Source: Bathymodiolus brooksi
Taxonomy: Eukaryota; Mollusca; Bivalvia; Mytilida; Modiolidae
Length of the DNA: 64,000 nucleotides
NCBI GenBank assembly: GCA_963680875.1
Contig: OY804588.1
Span: 57,858,369 to 57,922,368 of the forward strand
Reading direction: 5' to 3'
Shown piece after piece: positions 11,898 to 24,081 of this stretch. The number at the start of each line of letters is the position of its first letter. The stretch's first letter is position 1. Both the position numbers and the translations under genes were made by a program. Under the pieces are notes generated by a model, which worked only from the letters and a program-made list of their open reading frames with translations, did no database searches and had not been told where the DNA came from.

Positions 11898-12277
11898 GAA
11901 CAAAAATTTGACAGCTCTAAAATCTAATTCTAACACTGTTTGGTTTAATTTTCAGACGTATATAATATTTAGTATTAACCTAGTATCCTTTAAAGTAACT
12001 TTGAGATCCAGTGGGACAGATATATTGTATGGTTGTCACTTGCTTCTAGACGTTTGTATAATATACTTTATTTCCTGTGACTGTATAGTGAATAATTCTT
12101 CATTATCCTATCAAATATATTAAAAATTGCTGAGTTAGATTGCTGTCAAATTATAATATTAAGTATATATATATGTGTACCATCTACACACGCTTATACA
12201 CATGTCTTACGCCTATCCCTAGATTTGCCTTACGAGACAAGGTAACACTACGACTATTGAAGCTCCTTTTTTACGGA

Positions 12278-12373
12278 GTGGATGTAGTCGAGTGGTCTAG
12301 GGCGCTGGACGTAAGGCTAAGCGAATGGTGCTGCAGTGTAACAATGGTGTGGGTTCAAATCCCGTCGAGGGAA
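12278..12373 (+). tRNA. tRNA-Leu-like sequence, array unit 3
   Basis: Same as unit 1, including its upstream ACGGAG variant, as expected if units 1-2 were duplicated as a dimer. Confidence 0.4.
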
Positions 12374-12753
12374 GAACAAAAATTTGACAGCTCTTAAATC
12401 TAATTCTAACACTGTTTGGTTTAATTTTCAGACGTATATAATATTTAGTATTAACCTAGTATCCTTTAAAGTAACTTTGAGATCCAGTGGGACAGATATA
12501 TTGTATGGTTGTCACTTGCTTCTAGACGTTTGTATAATATACTTTATTTCCTGTGACTGTATAGTGAATAATTCTTCATTATCCTATCAAATATATTAAA
12601 AATTGCTGAGTTAGATTGCTGTCAAATTATAATATTAAGTATATATATATGTGTACCATCTACACACGCTTATACACATGTCTTACGCCTATCCCTAGAT
12701 TTGCCTTACGAGACAAGGTAACACTACGACTATTGAAGCCCCTTTTTTAGGGA

Positions 12754-12849
12754 GTGGATGTAGTCGAGTGGTCTAGGGCGCTGGACGTAAGGCTAAGCGA
12801 ATGGTGCTGCAGTGTAACAATGGTGTGGGTTCAAATCCCGTCGAGGGAA
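12754..12849 (+). tRNA. tRNA-Leu-like sequence, array unit 4
   Basis: Same as unit 2, including its AGGGAG flank. Boxes A and B are intact. Confidence 0.4.
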
Positions 12850-13229
12850 GAACAAAAATTTGACAGCTCTAAAATCTAATTCTAACACTGTTTGGTTTAA
12901 TTTTCAGACGTATATAATATTTAGTATTAACCTAGTATCCTTTAAAGTAACTTTGAGATCCAGTGGGACAGATATATTGTATGGTTGTCACTTGCTTCTA
13001 GACGTTTGTATAATATACTTTATTTCCTGTGACTGTATAGTGAATAATTCTTCATTATCCTATCAAATATATTAAAAATTGCTGAGTTAGATTGCTGTCA
13101 AATTATAATATTAAGTATATATATATGTGTACCATCTACACACGCTTATACACATGTCTTACGCCTATCCCTAGATTTGCCTTACGAGACAAGGTAACAC
13201 TACGACTGTTGAAGCTCCTTTTTTAGGGA

Positions 13230-13325
13230 GTGGATGTAGTCGAGTGGTCTAGCGCGCTGGACGTAAGGCTAAGCGAATGGTGCTGCAGTGTAACAATGGT
13301 GTGGGTTCAAATCCCGTCGAGGGAA
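13230..13325 (+). tRNA. tRNA-Leu-like sequence, array unit 5
   Basis: Differs from units 1-4 by TCTAGCGCGCTGG in place of TCTAGGGCGCTGG. The unit is cut short about 25 bases downstream, where the TA tract and inverted half begin. Confidence 0.4.
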
Positions 13326-13781
13326 GAACAAAAATTTGACAGCTCTAAAATATATATATATATATATACGTCTGAAAATTAAACCAAACAGTGTTAGAAT
13401 TAGATTTTAGAGCTGTCAAATTAGCTTCAATAGTCGTAGTGTTACCTTGTCTCGTAAGGAAAATCTAGGGATAGACGTAAGACATGTGTATAAGCGTGTG
13501 TAGATGGTACATATATACTTTAATATTATAATTTGACAGCAATCTAACTCAGCAATTTTTAGCATATTGTATAGGATAATGAAGAATTCACTATACAGTC
13601 ACAGGAAATAAAGTATATTATACAAACGTCTAGAAGCAAGTGACAACCATACAATATATCTGTCCCACTGGATCTCAAAGTTACTTTAAAGGATACTAGG
13701 TTAATACTAAATATTATATACGTCTGAAAATTAAACCAAACAGTGTTAGAATTAGATTTTAGAGCTGTCAAATTTTTGTTC

Positions 13782-13877
13782 TTCCCTCGACGGGATTTGA
13801 ACCCACACCATTGATACACTGCAGCACCATTCGCTTAGCCTTACGTCCAGCGCCCTAGACCACTCGACTACATCCAC
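13782..13877 (-). tRNA. tRNA-Leu-like sequence, inverted unit
   Basis: Reverse-strand copy with box B GGGTTCAAATCCC and the same D-arm; one base differs from the direct units (ATCAATGG on the coding strand instead of AACAATGG). Confidence 0.4.
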
Positions 13878-14248
13878 TCCCTAAAAAAGGAGCTTCAATA
13901 GTCGTAGTGTTACCTTGTCTCGTAAGGAAAATCTAGGGATAGACGCAAGACATGTGTATAAGCGTGTGTAGATGGTACATATATACTTAATATTATAATT
14001 TGACAGCAATCTAACTCAGCAATTTTTAATATATTGGATAGGATAATGAAGAATTCATTATACAGTCACAGGAAATAAAGTATATTATACAAACGTCTAG
14101 AAGCAAGTGACAACCATACAATATATCTGTCCCACTGGATCTCAAAGTTACTTTAAAGGATACTAGGTTAATACTAAATATTATATACGTCTGAAAATTA
14201 AACCAAACAGTGTTAGAATTAGATTTTAGAGCTGTCAAATTTTTGTTC

Positions 14249-14344
14249 TTCCCTCGACGGGATTTGAACCCACACCATTGTTACACTGCAGCACCATTCG
14301 CTTAGCCTTACGTCCAGCGCCCTAGACCACTCGACTACATCCAC
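14249..14344 (-). tRNA. tRNA-Leu-like sequence, inverted unit
   Basis: Reverse-strand copy, complete over the A and B boxes. Same weaknesses in acceptor pairing. Confidence 0.4.
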
Positions 14345-14715
14345 TCCCTAAAAAAGGAGCTTCAATAGTCGTAGTGTTACCTTGTCTCGTAAGGAAAATC
14401 TAGGGATAGACGCAAGACATGTGTATAAGCGTGTGTAGATGGTACATATATACTTAATATTATAATTTGACAGCAATCTAACTCAGCAATTTTTAATATA
14501 TTGGATAGGATAATGAAGAATTCATTATACAGTCACAGGAAATAAAGTATATTATACAAACGTCTAGAAGCAAGTGACAACCATACAATATATCTGTCCC
14601 ACTGGATCTCAAAGTTACTTTAAAGGATACTAGGTTAATACTTAATATTATATACGTCTGAAAATTAAACCAAACAGTGTTAGAATTAGATTTTAGAGCT
14701 GTCAAATTTTTGTTC

Positions 14716-14751
14716 TTCCCTCGACGGGATTTGAACCCACACCATTGTTAT
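14716..14751 (-). pseudogene. tRNA-Leu-like sequence, 3' part only
   Basis: Only the B-box half remains; the sequence passes into the flanking inverted-repeat arm at about 14752. This marks the right breakpoint of the array insertion. Confidence 0.5.
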
Positions 14752-15474
14752 ATTGCAAAGACAGCTAAAAACTTTAGAGTTATCTCGCTTTGTTTACATA
14801 ATTGAAACCTAAAGCAGACTTTTACAAGTCAAGCAGTTACAAATATTTTAGAAATACGTTATTAAGCTTAAAATTGTAAAAGGTTAAAGTTCATTTACGC
14901 AAAAACAAAAAAACAAACTGTAGAATATTAAAAAGAATTCACTGTCCGAACAATAGTGTGACGTCAGAGAAATTTATTGATTGGAACATATGTTAGAGGC
15001 TGTTGAGGTAATATACCTCACCTTAATAAAAAAAAAAAGATATTTTACTTTACAAAAAAACGTACATTTACTTCATTAATATATAATTTTCTTTTGGTAA
15101 AATAATTTTACTTCACAAAAAAACTATCAATATGCTTAATTAAAAAATATAATTTTACTAAGATAAACTATTTTTATAAGTTTTACTAGATGTTTTTACT
15201 GCCTTATATTATATTTATTGCAGTACTAATATTCAATTGTGAGCAATACAAACGTAAATATCAAACTTAGTGCGTAAGACGCGTTTCTGGAATAATCTTC
15301 ATAAGGTACGCTCAAATCTAAAATATTGGAAAGCAACTCTAGAATTATAAACACTAATTTCTATGAGATAAAGGACAAATAACTTAGTATTAAAATTTTA
15401 TTTTGATTACGCAATAATTTAATAAGAGGAGCGCAAGCCTAGACATCAATATCAATAATAGCTAAAGGGGTCAG

Positions 15475-15735
15475 GGCTATGAGGTTTAGCGACAGTTTCA
15501 ACAATGCTTCAGCTATATCGTGGCTGACAGTTTTATTGGTGAAGGAAACCAGAGGACCCAGAGAAAACCACCGACCTGCCACAAGTCACTGACAAACTTT
15601 ATCACACAATGTTGTATCAAGTACACCTCGCCATGAGTGGGATTCGATCTCACAACTTCAGAGGTGATAAGCACTGATTGCATAGGTAGTGAAAATCCAA
15701 CAACCATACGACCACGGACACCCACCCTTCTCCCC
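15475..15735 (-). repeat. SINE type 1, near full length
   Basis: Reverse orientation, from the CGCCA-type 3' module near 15490 through GGGATTCGATCTCACAAC (box B complement) to CATACGACCACGGAC. The same insertion is at 41455-41690 in copy 2, so it predates the duplication. Confidence 0.7.
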
Positions 15736-15951
15736 GCAAAAATAAAAATAATATAATAACTAAAACAAATAAAACAAATAAATAAACTAATTTCGCAAAA
15801 GTTGGCAAGTTCTTGATAAATTTTACTTTTTTTATTTTGACATGCAAAAACATAATTATGACAATGATAAATGAAATTTGATATTGTAACAGATGTAAAT
15901 ATAACATCATATGTAGACACCAACAAAGAACGGTTACTTCTGAGCTTAGAA

Positions 15952-16027
15952 ATGGAGTCCCATACAATGTGGATCACTTGGATACTAGCGTTTCCAGTTT
16001 TGATCACTGCCTTGTCCTGTCCAAATG
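15952..16027 (+). CDS. FREP1 exon 1 (signal peptide)
   Basis: 25 codons plus one base, donor ATG|GTATGT. Residues [17 protein letters not shown] form the hydrophobic core, with likely cleavage near ALS-CPN. Copy 2 preserves the frame with five replacements (41927-42002). Confidence 0.75.
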
Positions 16028-19000
16028 GTATGTAAGACATTGTTTTATATAATAATAAGTCAACAGTAACGACACATGTTCAATTGTAATATCACCACTG
16101 TTTTAATATAAAAGGAGACAAACCCCCTTGAAAAGAATGCACATTCTGTCAAAGAAATTTAAAAAACATTTCATCATGTTCAATAGACTAACTGACAACT
16201 TTCACAATGCACTGTTACCAGAAAGAAGGACTTTGTAACATAGTTAACATTTTACTGTTTTAATTATTTTATTAACACACTTATATTAATAGGAAGCATA
16301 CATTTTGTGTAAAATTTGGTTGCTAGTCGGATCAGTATGTTTGCTAGTTGATTTTTTTGCAACTAGCAAAGTTTCGCTTGTGGTGAAAAAAGTTATTGTC
16401 TAGCCCTGGTAAAATGTTACCAAGCTTTTTTTTCTTATATAATAATGTTTTGATAAAGTACATGCTATATGTACGGAGAAAATTCAAAAGTGTTTCCATA
16501 GATTTGACACAATACATTCATATTCTGTTTGTGTTTAACCTTATTTTTGAATCATTGTTAGTACCCGATATCGTTCCTGAAAATGTTCCTTCTAGATATC
16601 ACACGTTAATAAAATATGTTGATATTAAGTAAATGCTGACGAAAAAGAAAGCAATAACACTGACCTGTTTCCATTATTTTATACCGCTCTCAAAATGTAG
16701 CGTGCATCTAATATGTATTGCTCGTTTCAATTGGACAGGCCGAGTGTTCGCATTCAAAAACATGCTCCTTCAAATGAATTATATAGTGGTTGATATCACA
16801 AAAGACACTAACCATTTTATAACTGTGCCGGAGGGAGGTCTGGTATTTTTTTTAAGAAAAAAAATCATATCCAAGTTAGTCTAAAAAATTTTTTATTTTG
16901 GTCTAGATGTAAAAAAATATAAGTCTGAAAACACCAACAACAAAAAATTGTGTTCAAAAATATACTTTCAATCTTCAAGAAATGTATGCAGTGCATAATC
17001 TAGAATACTGCATTGGAAAAGAAGAACTTTATTTAAGGAAAACAACAATTTTTGATGTTTGAGATTACTATAGTAGCAATTATGAATTTATGTTTATTCA
17101 ACTCTATTGGATCATAAAGACAAACTCTATGTAAATGTACATTTTTATGAAAAAACAAGAAACAACAAGGAACATTCAAGATGTTTGAACATGTTGAAAC
17201 TAAAGCATAGCATAAAACTGCTGGTATATGAACACTACCAAGTAAAACAAAGTGTGAATTGTGACTAGAACATAGAAAATCTCTTTATAGCAACACACGA
17301 TATTGGTGGTAAATAAATGTTCTTGTTGTTCTGATTAATATATGTAGACTTCTCATCTCTTTTTGTAAAGTTTGAGCTCTACAAGGCGTCTTTTGATAAA
17401 TATCTGCTTGAATTTACTAGTAAATGGTTTGTAAAAAAATCTTTGAAAAATTATTTTTGCTCAAGTATGTATCAAGCACAAAGTTGATCTACCTAATGTG
17501 TGAGAAAAAATGGTTTTCTACTGACATGAAAACAAAACTTCTATCAAGCATGAAAATCCCAGCCCGCCTTCTCCCTCTGTTATAAAATGGTTGGTACCTA
17601 AGAGGAGTTGTAAGTGATCAAAAACTTCACATACAATAATTCTCCAAGTAATGCTTTAATCTATTAATGAATTGAAGAACTAGATTCAAATAATGATTTG
17701 ATGCATGTTCTATTTATTTGTTGCGTAGTGCTAGTAAATAAAAGTGGGTTGAGTTTATCGCGAAAAATCCTTCTCTTCTCTAACATGTCCAATGCCGGAT
17801 TTAGGATAAACGAGGACCTGTGCTTGTTAAGCTATTAGGCCCCTTACCTGGGCCCTGGAGGAGGTAGACCCGGCAGGCCTACACAGGCAGTCAAGGCAAC
17901 AAACTCGAAGCTATTATATATTACTCAAAGCCACAACCTGCCCAACACTGTCTTACACAGGTCACATAATGAAATAGTCAAACTTGATAAAAAGAGAACA
18001 GACAAGGCAGTAATAGTCAACATCATGTAATTAAATCTAATCATCATTTAACGCAGTGGTTCTCAACCTTTTTTTCCCCATGGACCACTTTTACTCTTAA
18101 TTTTTTTGGTGGACCCTCATAACCATTTGATGAAAAAGCTTATTTTATTTTTTACTTATAAATAAGCTTAGGAATTGTATAATAGAAATAATAAATGTAT
18201 ATGCTTTTTTTGAAGTAAACCTAATTTAATGAAAATCAACTTGCATTTAACAACTAAATTATATGAATCATTTATGTACACTCTTAAAATAACTCATAAT
18301 AAACCATTTTAAAATACAGTAAAAATAACATGAGCTTCAGAACAATTTCTTATTAACCATATGCCATATTTCTGGCAACATAATGACTAGTATTGAGACT
18401 GAGAATACATCAAACAAAATACCAAGACAGTATCGTTGTCAGTAACCTTGCCTGTAACCTTGAGCGCGAGTGAGAGCTTGTTTGCAAGGACAGAGTGTAT
18501 GTAGCATTGATGTTTGCTACTCGCAGGAGAGAGGGAGTCGCGGTGGCCCCCGTAGGCATTACTAACAATATGGAAATTTGTTATGTCAGTGTCAATTAAA
18601 TCTGAAAGGAGAAAGTAGACTGTTGTTAACTTGTAGAACCCTAAATATCAGCAAGGACGAATAGTTTTAGTATGGATAACAAAAACTTAAGCTAACGCCA
18701 TCATGAATAAGTGGGGTGTATGTATGTATGTATAACATAGATATCGTTATCCTTCTGATTCTCTGAACAATATTTCTATTGACACCACATGGCTCCCACT
18801 GTAGTAGCATAGTAGTAGTGGTATCTCTTACGTTCATCATACAGAAAGATGAACCAACCTGTCCCTAGCAGCAGCACGTACGTCGCACTCTCTGTAGTAG
18901 TGTACTGTTCAGAATACCCGTAACGAATGCCATTCTTACGTCACTCATGAAGTTAAAATGTATGTGTTAACTGTTATCTAATACTCAAAGACTTTGAGTA

Positions 19001-22000
19001 TTAGATAACACAAAAATTTTAATGACTTTGTGTCAAAGTCATTTTTTTTAATTGGATCGTAATATTTGTGATCAGTCATGAACTATTAAATTGGACAAAA
19101 ATACATCAGATAACATAAGCTAAATAATATTCTATAATAACAATGAAACAATTTAGAGGAAAATTTTGAATCATGTGTAAAGAACTCAAACTATCACTAC
19201 CGTTCTACTGAATACATCCAGGATCCTAAACAAGACAATAAGTTACACCAACACGCATATCTGTAATCTCTTCCTAGGTTAATTTTACCCAGGAATATTT
19301 GCCTAAGAAAATGAACTTACTCTTGCTAATTTAAAGATAAAACTAAACTGAACATAATTAATTATTACAATATTAACTTTTGGAGAAGTCCTCTTACAGG
19401 TTTCTCATTCATAATTGTGCTTGTAATTTGATTAATTCGAGTAAGCAAATGGACGGAGAAATATCTTTAAGAAATGTTTGATAATAAACTGCTTAACGCA
19501 CTACCAACAATGAATATATGTTTAATATTTAATAAGAATAATTAACCATAATACTCGTCGTGTATCTGTTTCTATATTTATTTATTCCTCTGTTTGTAAC
19601 TTCTCCTTAGATTGAAGCTTCTTTACATATGCAAGGACTTGAAGAATAAAGTTCTGAAAGTAAATTACTGTCAATAGCTATTTTAAGCAGCAGTGTTGTT
19701 TGTCACTGCTCCAGTATCGATGCTATTACATTCTTCTAAGTGTCAAAATTGAACAGAACGCCGTCATATTTAAAATTGCACCACGTAAGCATGAATCCAT
19801 CTTAAACAATTTTTTCCCAATAACCAGAGGCCCCTTAATAATTTGATTGCTATGCCACTGAGCCACTGTCATGACTGCCTGCTCAGTGGCACACTCCCAT
19901 AGACTATCAACTCTATCACTATGTCTGGAATCGCTCCGAAACAGAACGCCTTCAAGCTTAAAATTGCACCAAATAAGGAAAAATCCATCGCAAAAAAATA
20001 TTTTGGCAAGAAGATGCCCACCCTCCGGCCAGCGAGGCTCTGTGCTTAAGCACACCTAGGCACAATGATAAATCCGGCACTGAACATGTCTCTATTCCTG
20101 AAAAAGAGCTAGAAACAAAGCGGTCATCTTTGCTAAGTGCACATAGGTTTACGATTTACGACTTACGAGTACCTACCACCACTCGTAACTTTGCGATCAC
20201 TTTGCATCGTAAGTCGTAAATCCTATTTATTAGTGGAACGGTCATAGCTCTTATAAGTACACTTACATCTACGTTTACGACTTACGACCTTTAGTGAAAC
20301 GGTCGCCTAGATTTATATTTCTATACAAGCCACAATCAAACAACACACTCTCCTAAATATCTGTGTATGTGCGCATATGTGCACAATCCTCTGTAGAGAC
20401 TTCCGATCCTTAAAACATGTACATGCATCATTGTATCTTTTCCTGCCAAACAATCGATTCGCTCCCCTGAAGACAAGTGTGCAAATCAGTACATATTCGT
20501 AAAATCAAAGTGTAAACGTTTATGATCATTACATGAAAAGAAAGTTTAAACAACTGATGGTCATTAATTCCATCAATATCAACTAAGCGAACAATCATCT
20601 CTCATCACAAAAAAGACCACGACATATGACGTTAGAAATCCAGGTCCTGGCTTGGGACAGGCACAGGCGCTCGTGACACGGAATTACCACTCCTTCCTCT
20701 TTTCTCAACTTTCTGTGTGCATATTTATTTTCAATTAACTGTCTTTATCATTTCATCTCTTATTACTTAATTTAACTTGTTCGTGTCCATATTCATACAA
20801 TTTGTTTGATATTTGTGGCTTTCATGATGAAATTAAAGCTTTTTCTAATTTTTCTCCCAACTTGTGTACGTACCCCCGCTCAGGTACCCCCCTACGCCAC
20901 AAACGACTTCCCTAGCATACGGTTGGTCATTAAGATAGGTTAGAAGCTATCTGCTAAGTGCAAGGATAGTGTCATTTTTTCATCCACGAACCACTGTGTC
21001 CCAAGGGCGAGTTACTATGTTCTATTTCAATATCTTGGAGTTCCCAAGTATAGTCATGTGCCAGTCATGTGTCATATTAATGTTCACAAAATGGCCGACA
21101 ATAAATGTACTGTACATATAAAAATTTCAACTCACTGTGTCATAGGGGAAAGTTACTATGTCCTACCTCAATACCTTGGAGTTCCCACGTAGGTTATTTA
21201 TTATATCACGGTGTGGAATGGCGCATGATTATTCGGGTGGTGGGGGATATCTAAGGCTTATGAGAAGGGGATCCAGTCGGCACATCGGTCTTGGGCTCGG
21301 AAAGACAAGAAGGGACCCGTGAAGCCCTGAAGAGCGACATGACGTTTTATTTTGATTTTTTCATTTAATTTTTTTTTCAACTCAATTCCTCAATTTTGAG
21401 GAAAGTTTCAGTTTGTCCCCTTGGCCCCAAAGCAGTCTTGTTCCACATTGCAAAATTTCTCTTGAAGGCCCTCGCGATATCTGCGTCTCTTGACTAAGTG
21501 GGTTCGGCAATAAACTGTGCGGGTCTTTTAGGAAAACGAGAAGGTAAGTTTTACTTTTGTATATTTCCACAAATGTTTTATCTCACTGAATTCAAGATTG
21601 TTTTTGTTTATTTATTGATTAAGCATAATTGCTTAAGCGGGTCTATTCTTTTAGAAATCATCTGAACAAATAACTTACTCTGAGTGAAAATACGGATCCC
21701 GTTTGGCTACATAGTGCTTTAATATTTAAAAATAACTATTTATATAATAATGTTGTGTTAGCAATGACTATGCCAATATAGTGGTCAGGGTTGATGACAT
21801 TGTGAACGACCCGAAGGGAAGTGCACCCGAAGGGAAGTGCACTATGTCTTCAACCCTGACCACTATATGGCATAGTCATTGCTAACACAACATTAACATT
21901 ATTATTATGCTGACTGTTATATGTAGACAAGATATATTGAGAACTATTACAATAAAGGAGGTCCTGATATTGGTGACTAATATATTGGATCAGATTGTCT

Positions 22001-24021
22001 TGAAAGTGTGAGAATATTCTTTTTGTCATTTAAGGCTTTACAAATATAAAGATTTTTGAAGTTTGAAATTTAATTAACAACAATAACAAGTATTAAAAAA
22101 CGCTTAGACGACTATGATAGATTGACAGATTAAATCTGCCCCCTTGCACGTGGACTAGCTATATATAGCTTGACAGACAGCTGAAAACTCAGCCTTCCCC
22201 GCGTGAAACTGGCATAGTAGATGTACTATTTTCGCATAGTATATCAACGCTATATAATTATTTGTGATATATGCCAAAATATCGTATGAACTTATACTAC
22301 AGAAGAAATTTACAGAAAGCATAATAATGTAAAATAGTAATATTCTACGATTTGAATGGCACCGGACTAATGGGGTTCATAGCACCGGACTAACGAGATT
22401 TGTGGTACAGGACTAACAGGGTTCATGACACCGGACTAAAGGGGTTAATGGCACCGGACTAACGGGGTTCATAGTACAGGACTAACAAGGTTCAGGGCAC
22501 CTGACTACTGGTGTACATGGCACAGGACTAACGGGTTCATTGCACCAGACAAATCGTGTTTGCTTTAAAATTTCAGTTATATTTAAATAACACACTTAAA
22601 ATGATACGATGTATAGTATCAGTAAAGACAAATGAAAGATGTTCTGGCATGTACATGTCTTTATAATGCATTAACATTCATGGCACACATTTTAATTCCG
22701 TTAGTGATTTACTAAAGAAATGTATTTACATATTATTTTTCAGATGTGAAAATTTCCGGACAAGTTGCGGCCAGAATAATTGACCAGCTGTCGAAATGCT
22801 GCATTTGTAAAAATCAAGATGAACCGCCCACGACTTGTCGAGGTAATTATTCTATCTTTAATCATGCATATTTCCAACTTGCTTAAGTGTAAAAGTGTTA
22901 CTATTGATAATAAAAACGATTACGTGATTTCTATTGAAATTATTAAAGATTAACACATGCAGTTTTTCACATCTGCCCTGCTTTTAGCCTGAGAGCTAAA
23001 ATAAATTCTAAAAAATGAAAAAGAAATGTGGTAGATATTGGAAAGGCATATATAAACTTATTTATTATCAATTTCATTCTTTGATTGAGTGATTGCTGTT
23101 TAATAACAAGTGAGCAGTATTTTAGGAAAACGAATGTGTTCGAATCCCGCTCAGGCGAGGTGTACTCGATACAACATTATGCAATAACAAGTGAGCAGTA
23201 TAATTCAGTAGCAGAATCAGAAAATAATATTGTCATCTGTGTACAGTAAAGATAATAGTCTTATAAAAATATACAATACAACCTCTATTTCGTCACTTGA
23301 ATCCAATGGAATGTTTACTTACTTGTGTATGTTCTAAAAGCTGATCTAAGTCATTTAAGATATTTGATTTTGGAATTGTTCCGACAGTGCGGTGGTTTTT
23401 TTTTCTCCATTTTGTTAAGTAAACAGAGAATAAGAAAGAGTAAATATATATACACCCTGGAGTAGTAGTCATGCATTTCAAGAAAAATAATTTTCTCAAC
23501 ATTTTATGAAATTCTTGACTTGATGCTCTGAGACGTATTAATAATGATATCATATATTTTGATGTTTATTTCACTGACATGTAATCTATATCACATGTTT
23601 TTCTTTTTCTTCTTTTGTTTGTCTCCGTTACGTGTCTTGTGTCCAATGTTGCCCTTGTCTCTAGACAGTTCATTCTTGATTGTCCCTTCGCTTTTCACTA
23701 ACACTTTTAAATAATGTACAAATAGTCAATGTAATTTTCCTGAAAACAACTTAAGATTTTGTTCTGATTAACATTGAATAAATGGGGTCTTTTCTATTTT
23801 AGTTAAGCGACCATTGGACTGTGGTGAACCTGATAAAACTACTTGCAAGAGTGGAGTATACAAGATCTATCCGAAGAATACCTCTGGTTTTGAAGTTTAC
23901 TGTGAGATGGAGAAAAATGGTGGTGGGTGGACGGTAAGTGGTGATATGTTATTCCTGGCATTCATTAAATGGTAAGGGATGGATATACAGAACTCGTAGC
24001 TTATTCTTGTTAAATGTGCGA

Positions 24022-24081
<60 letters not shown>

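Larger units (their letters stand above)
11191..14752. repeat. Array of 476-bp tRNA-Leu-like units, direct then inverted
   Basis: Direct units start at 11191, 11667, 12143, 12619 and 13095, exactly 476 bases apart; the fifth stops at about 13349. Units 1 and 3 share variants (TTTTTTACGGAG) that differ from units 2 and 4 (TTTTTTAGGGAG), giving a 952-bp dimeric higher-order repeat. After a short TA tract (13352-13367) the same unit continues in reverse with units of about 467 bases. The first reverse unit lacks its tRNA-like part, and the last stops inside it at about 14751. The copy 2 site has only a TA-rich tract. Confidence 0.9.
10919..14806. mobile_element. Older inverted-repeat element interrupted by the tRNA-like array
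   Basis: A left arm (about 10919-10970, containing GCGAGATAACTCTAAA) and a right arm (about 14757-14806, containing TTTAGAGTTATCTCGC) are inverted copies of about 50 bases. In copy 2 the same arms (39856-39905 and 40131-40185) are only about 225 bases apart. The element was therefore a small MITE-like inverted repeat before the array entered its loop in copy 1. Confidence 0.55.

Noticed and set aside
11432..14705. Repeated 70-71-codon frames in the tRNA-like array (MTALKSNSNTVWFNF...)
   Set aside because: They recur only because the 476-base unit recurs; they start in the tail of the tRNA-like sequence, and the identity is at DNA level in noncoding parts too.
15513..16040. 175-codon minus-strand frame, with a similar one at 41587-42015
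   Set aside because: It reads through a SINE on the complement and the antisense of FREP exon 1; conservation between copies follows from the duplication.
16396..16884. Two adjacent short plus-strand genes in FREP1 intron 1
   Set aside because: Counterparts in copy 2 (44426-44871) have indels that break the frames, and the translations look like no known protein.
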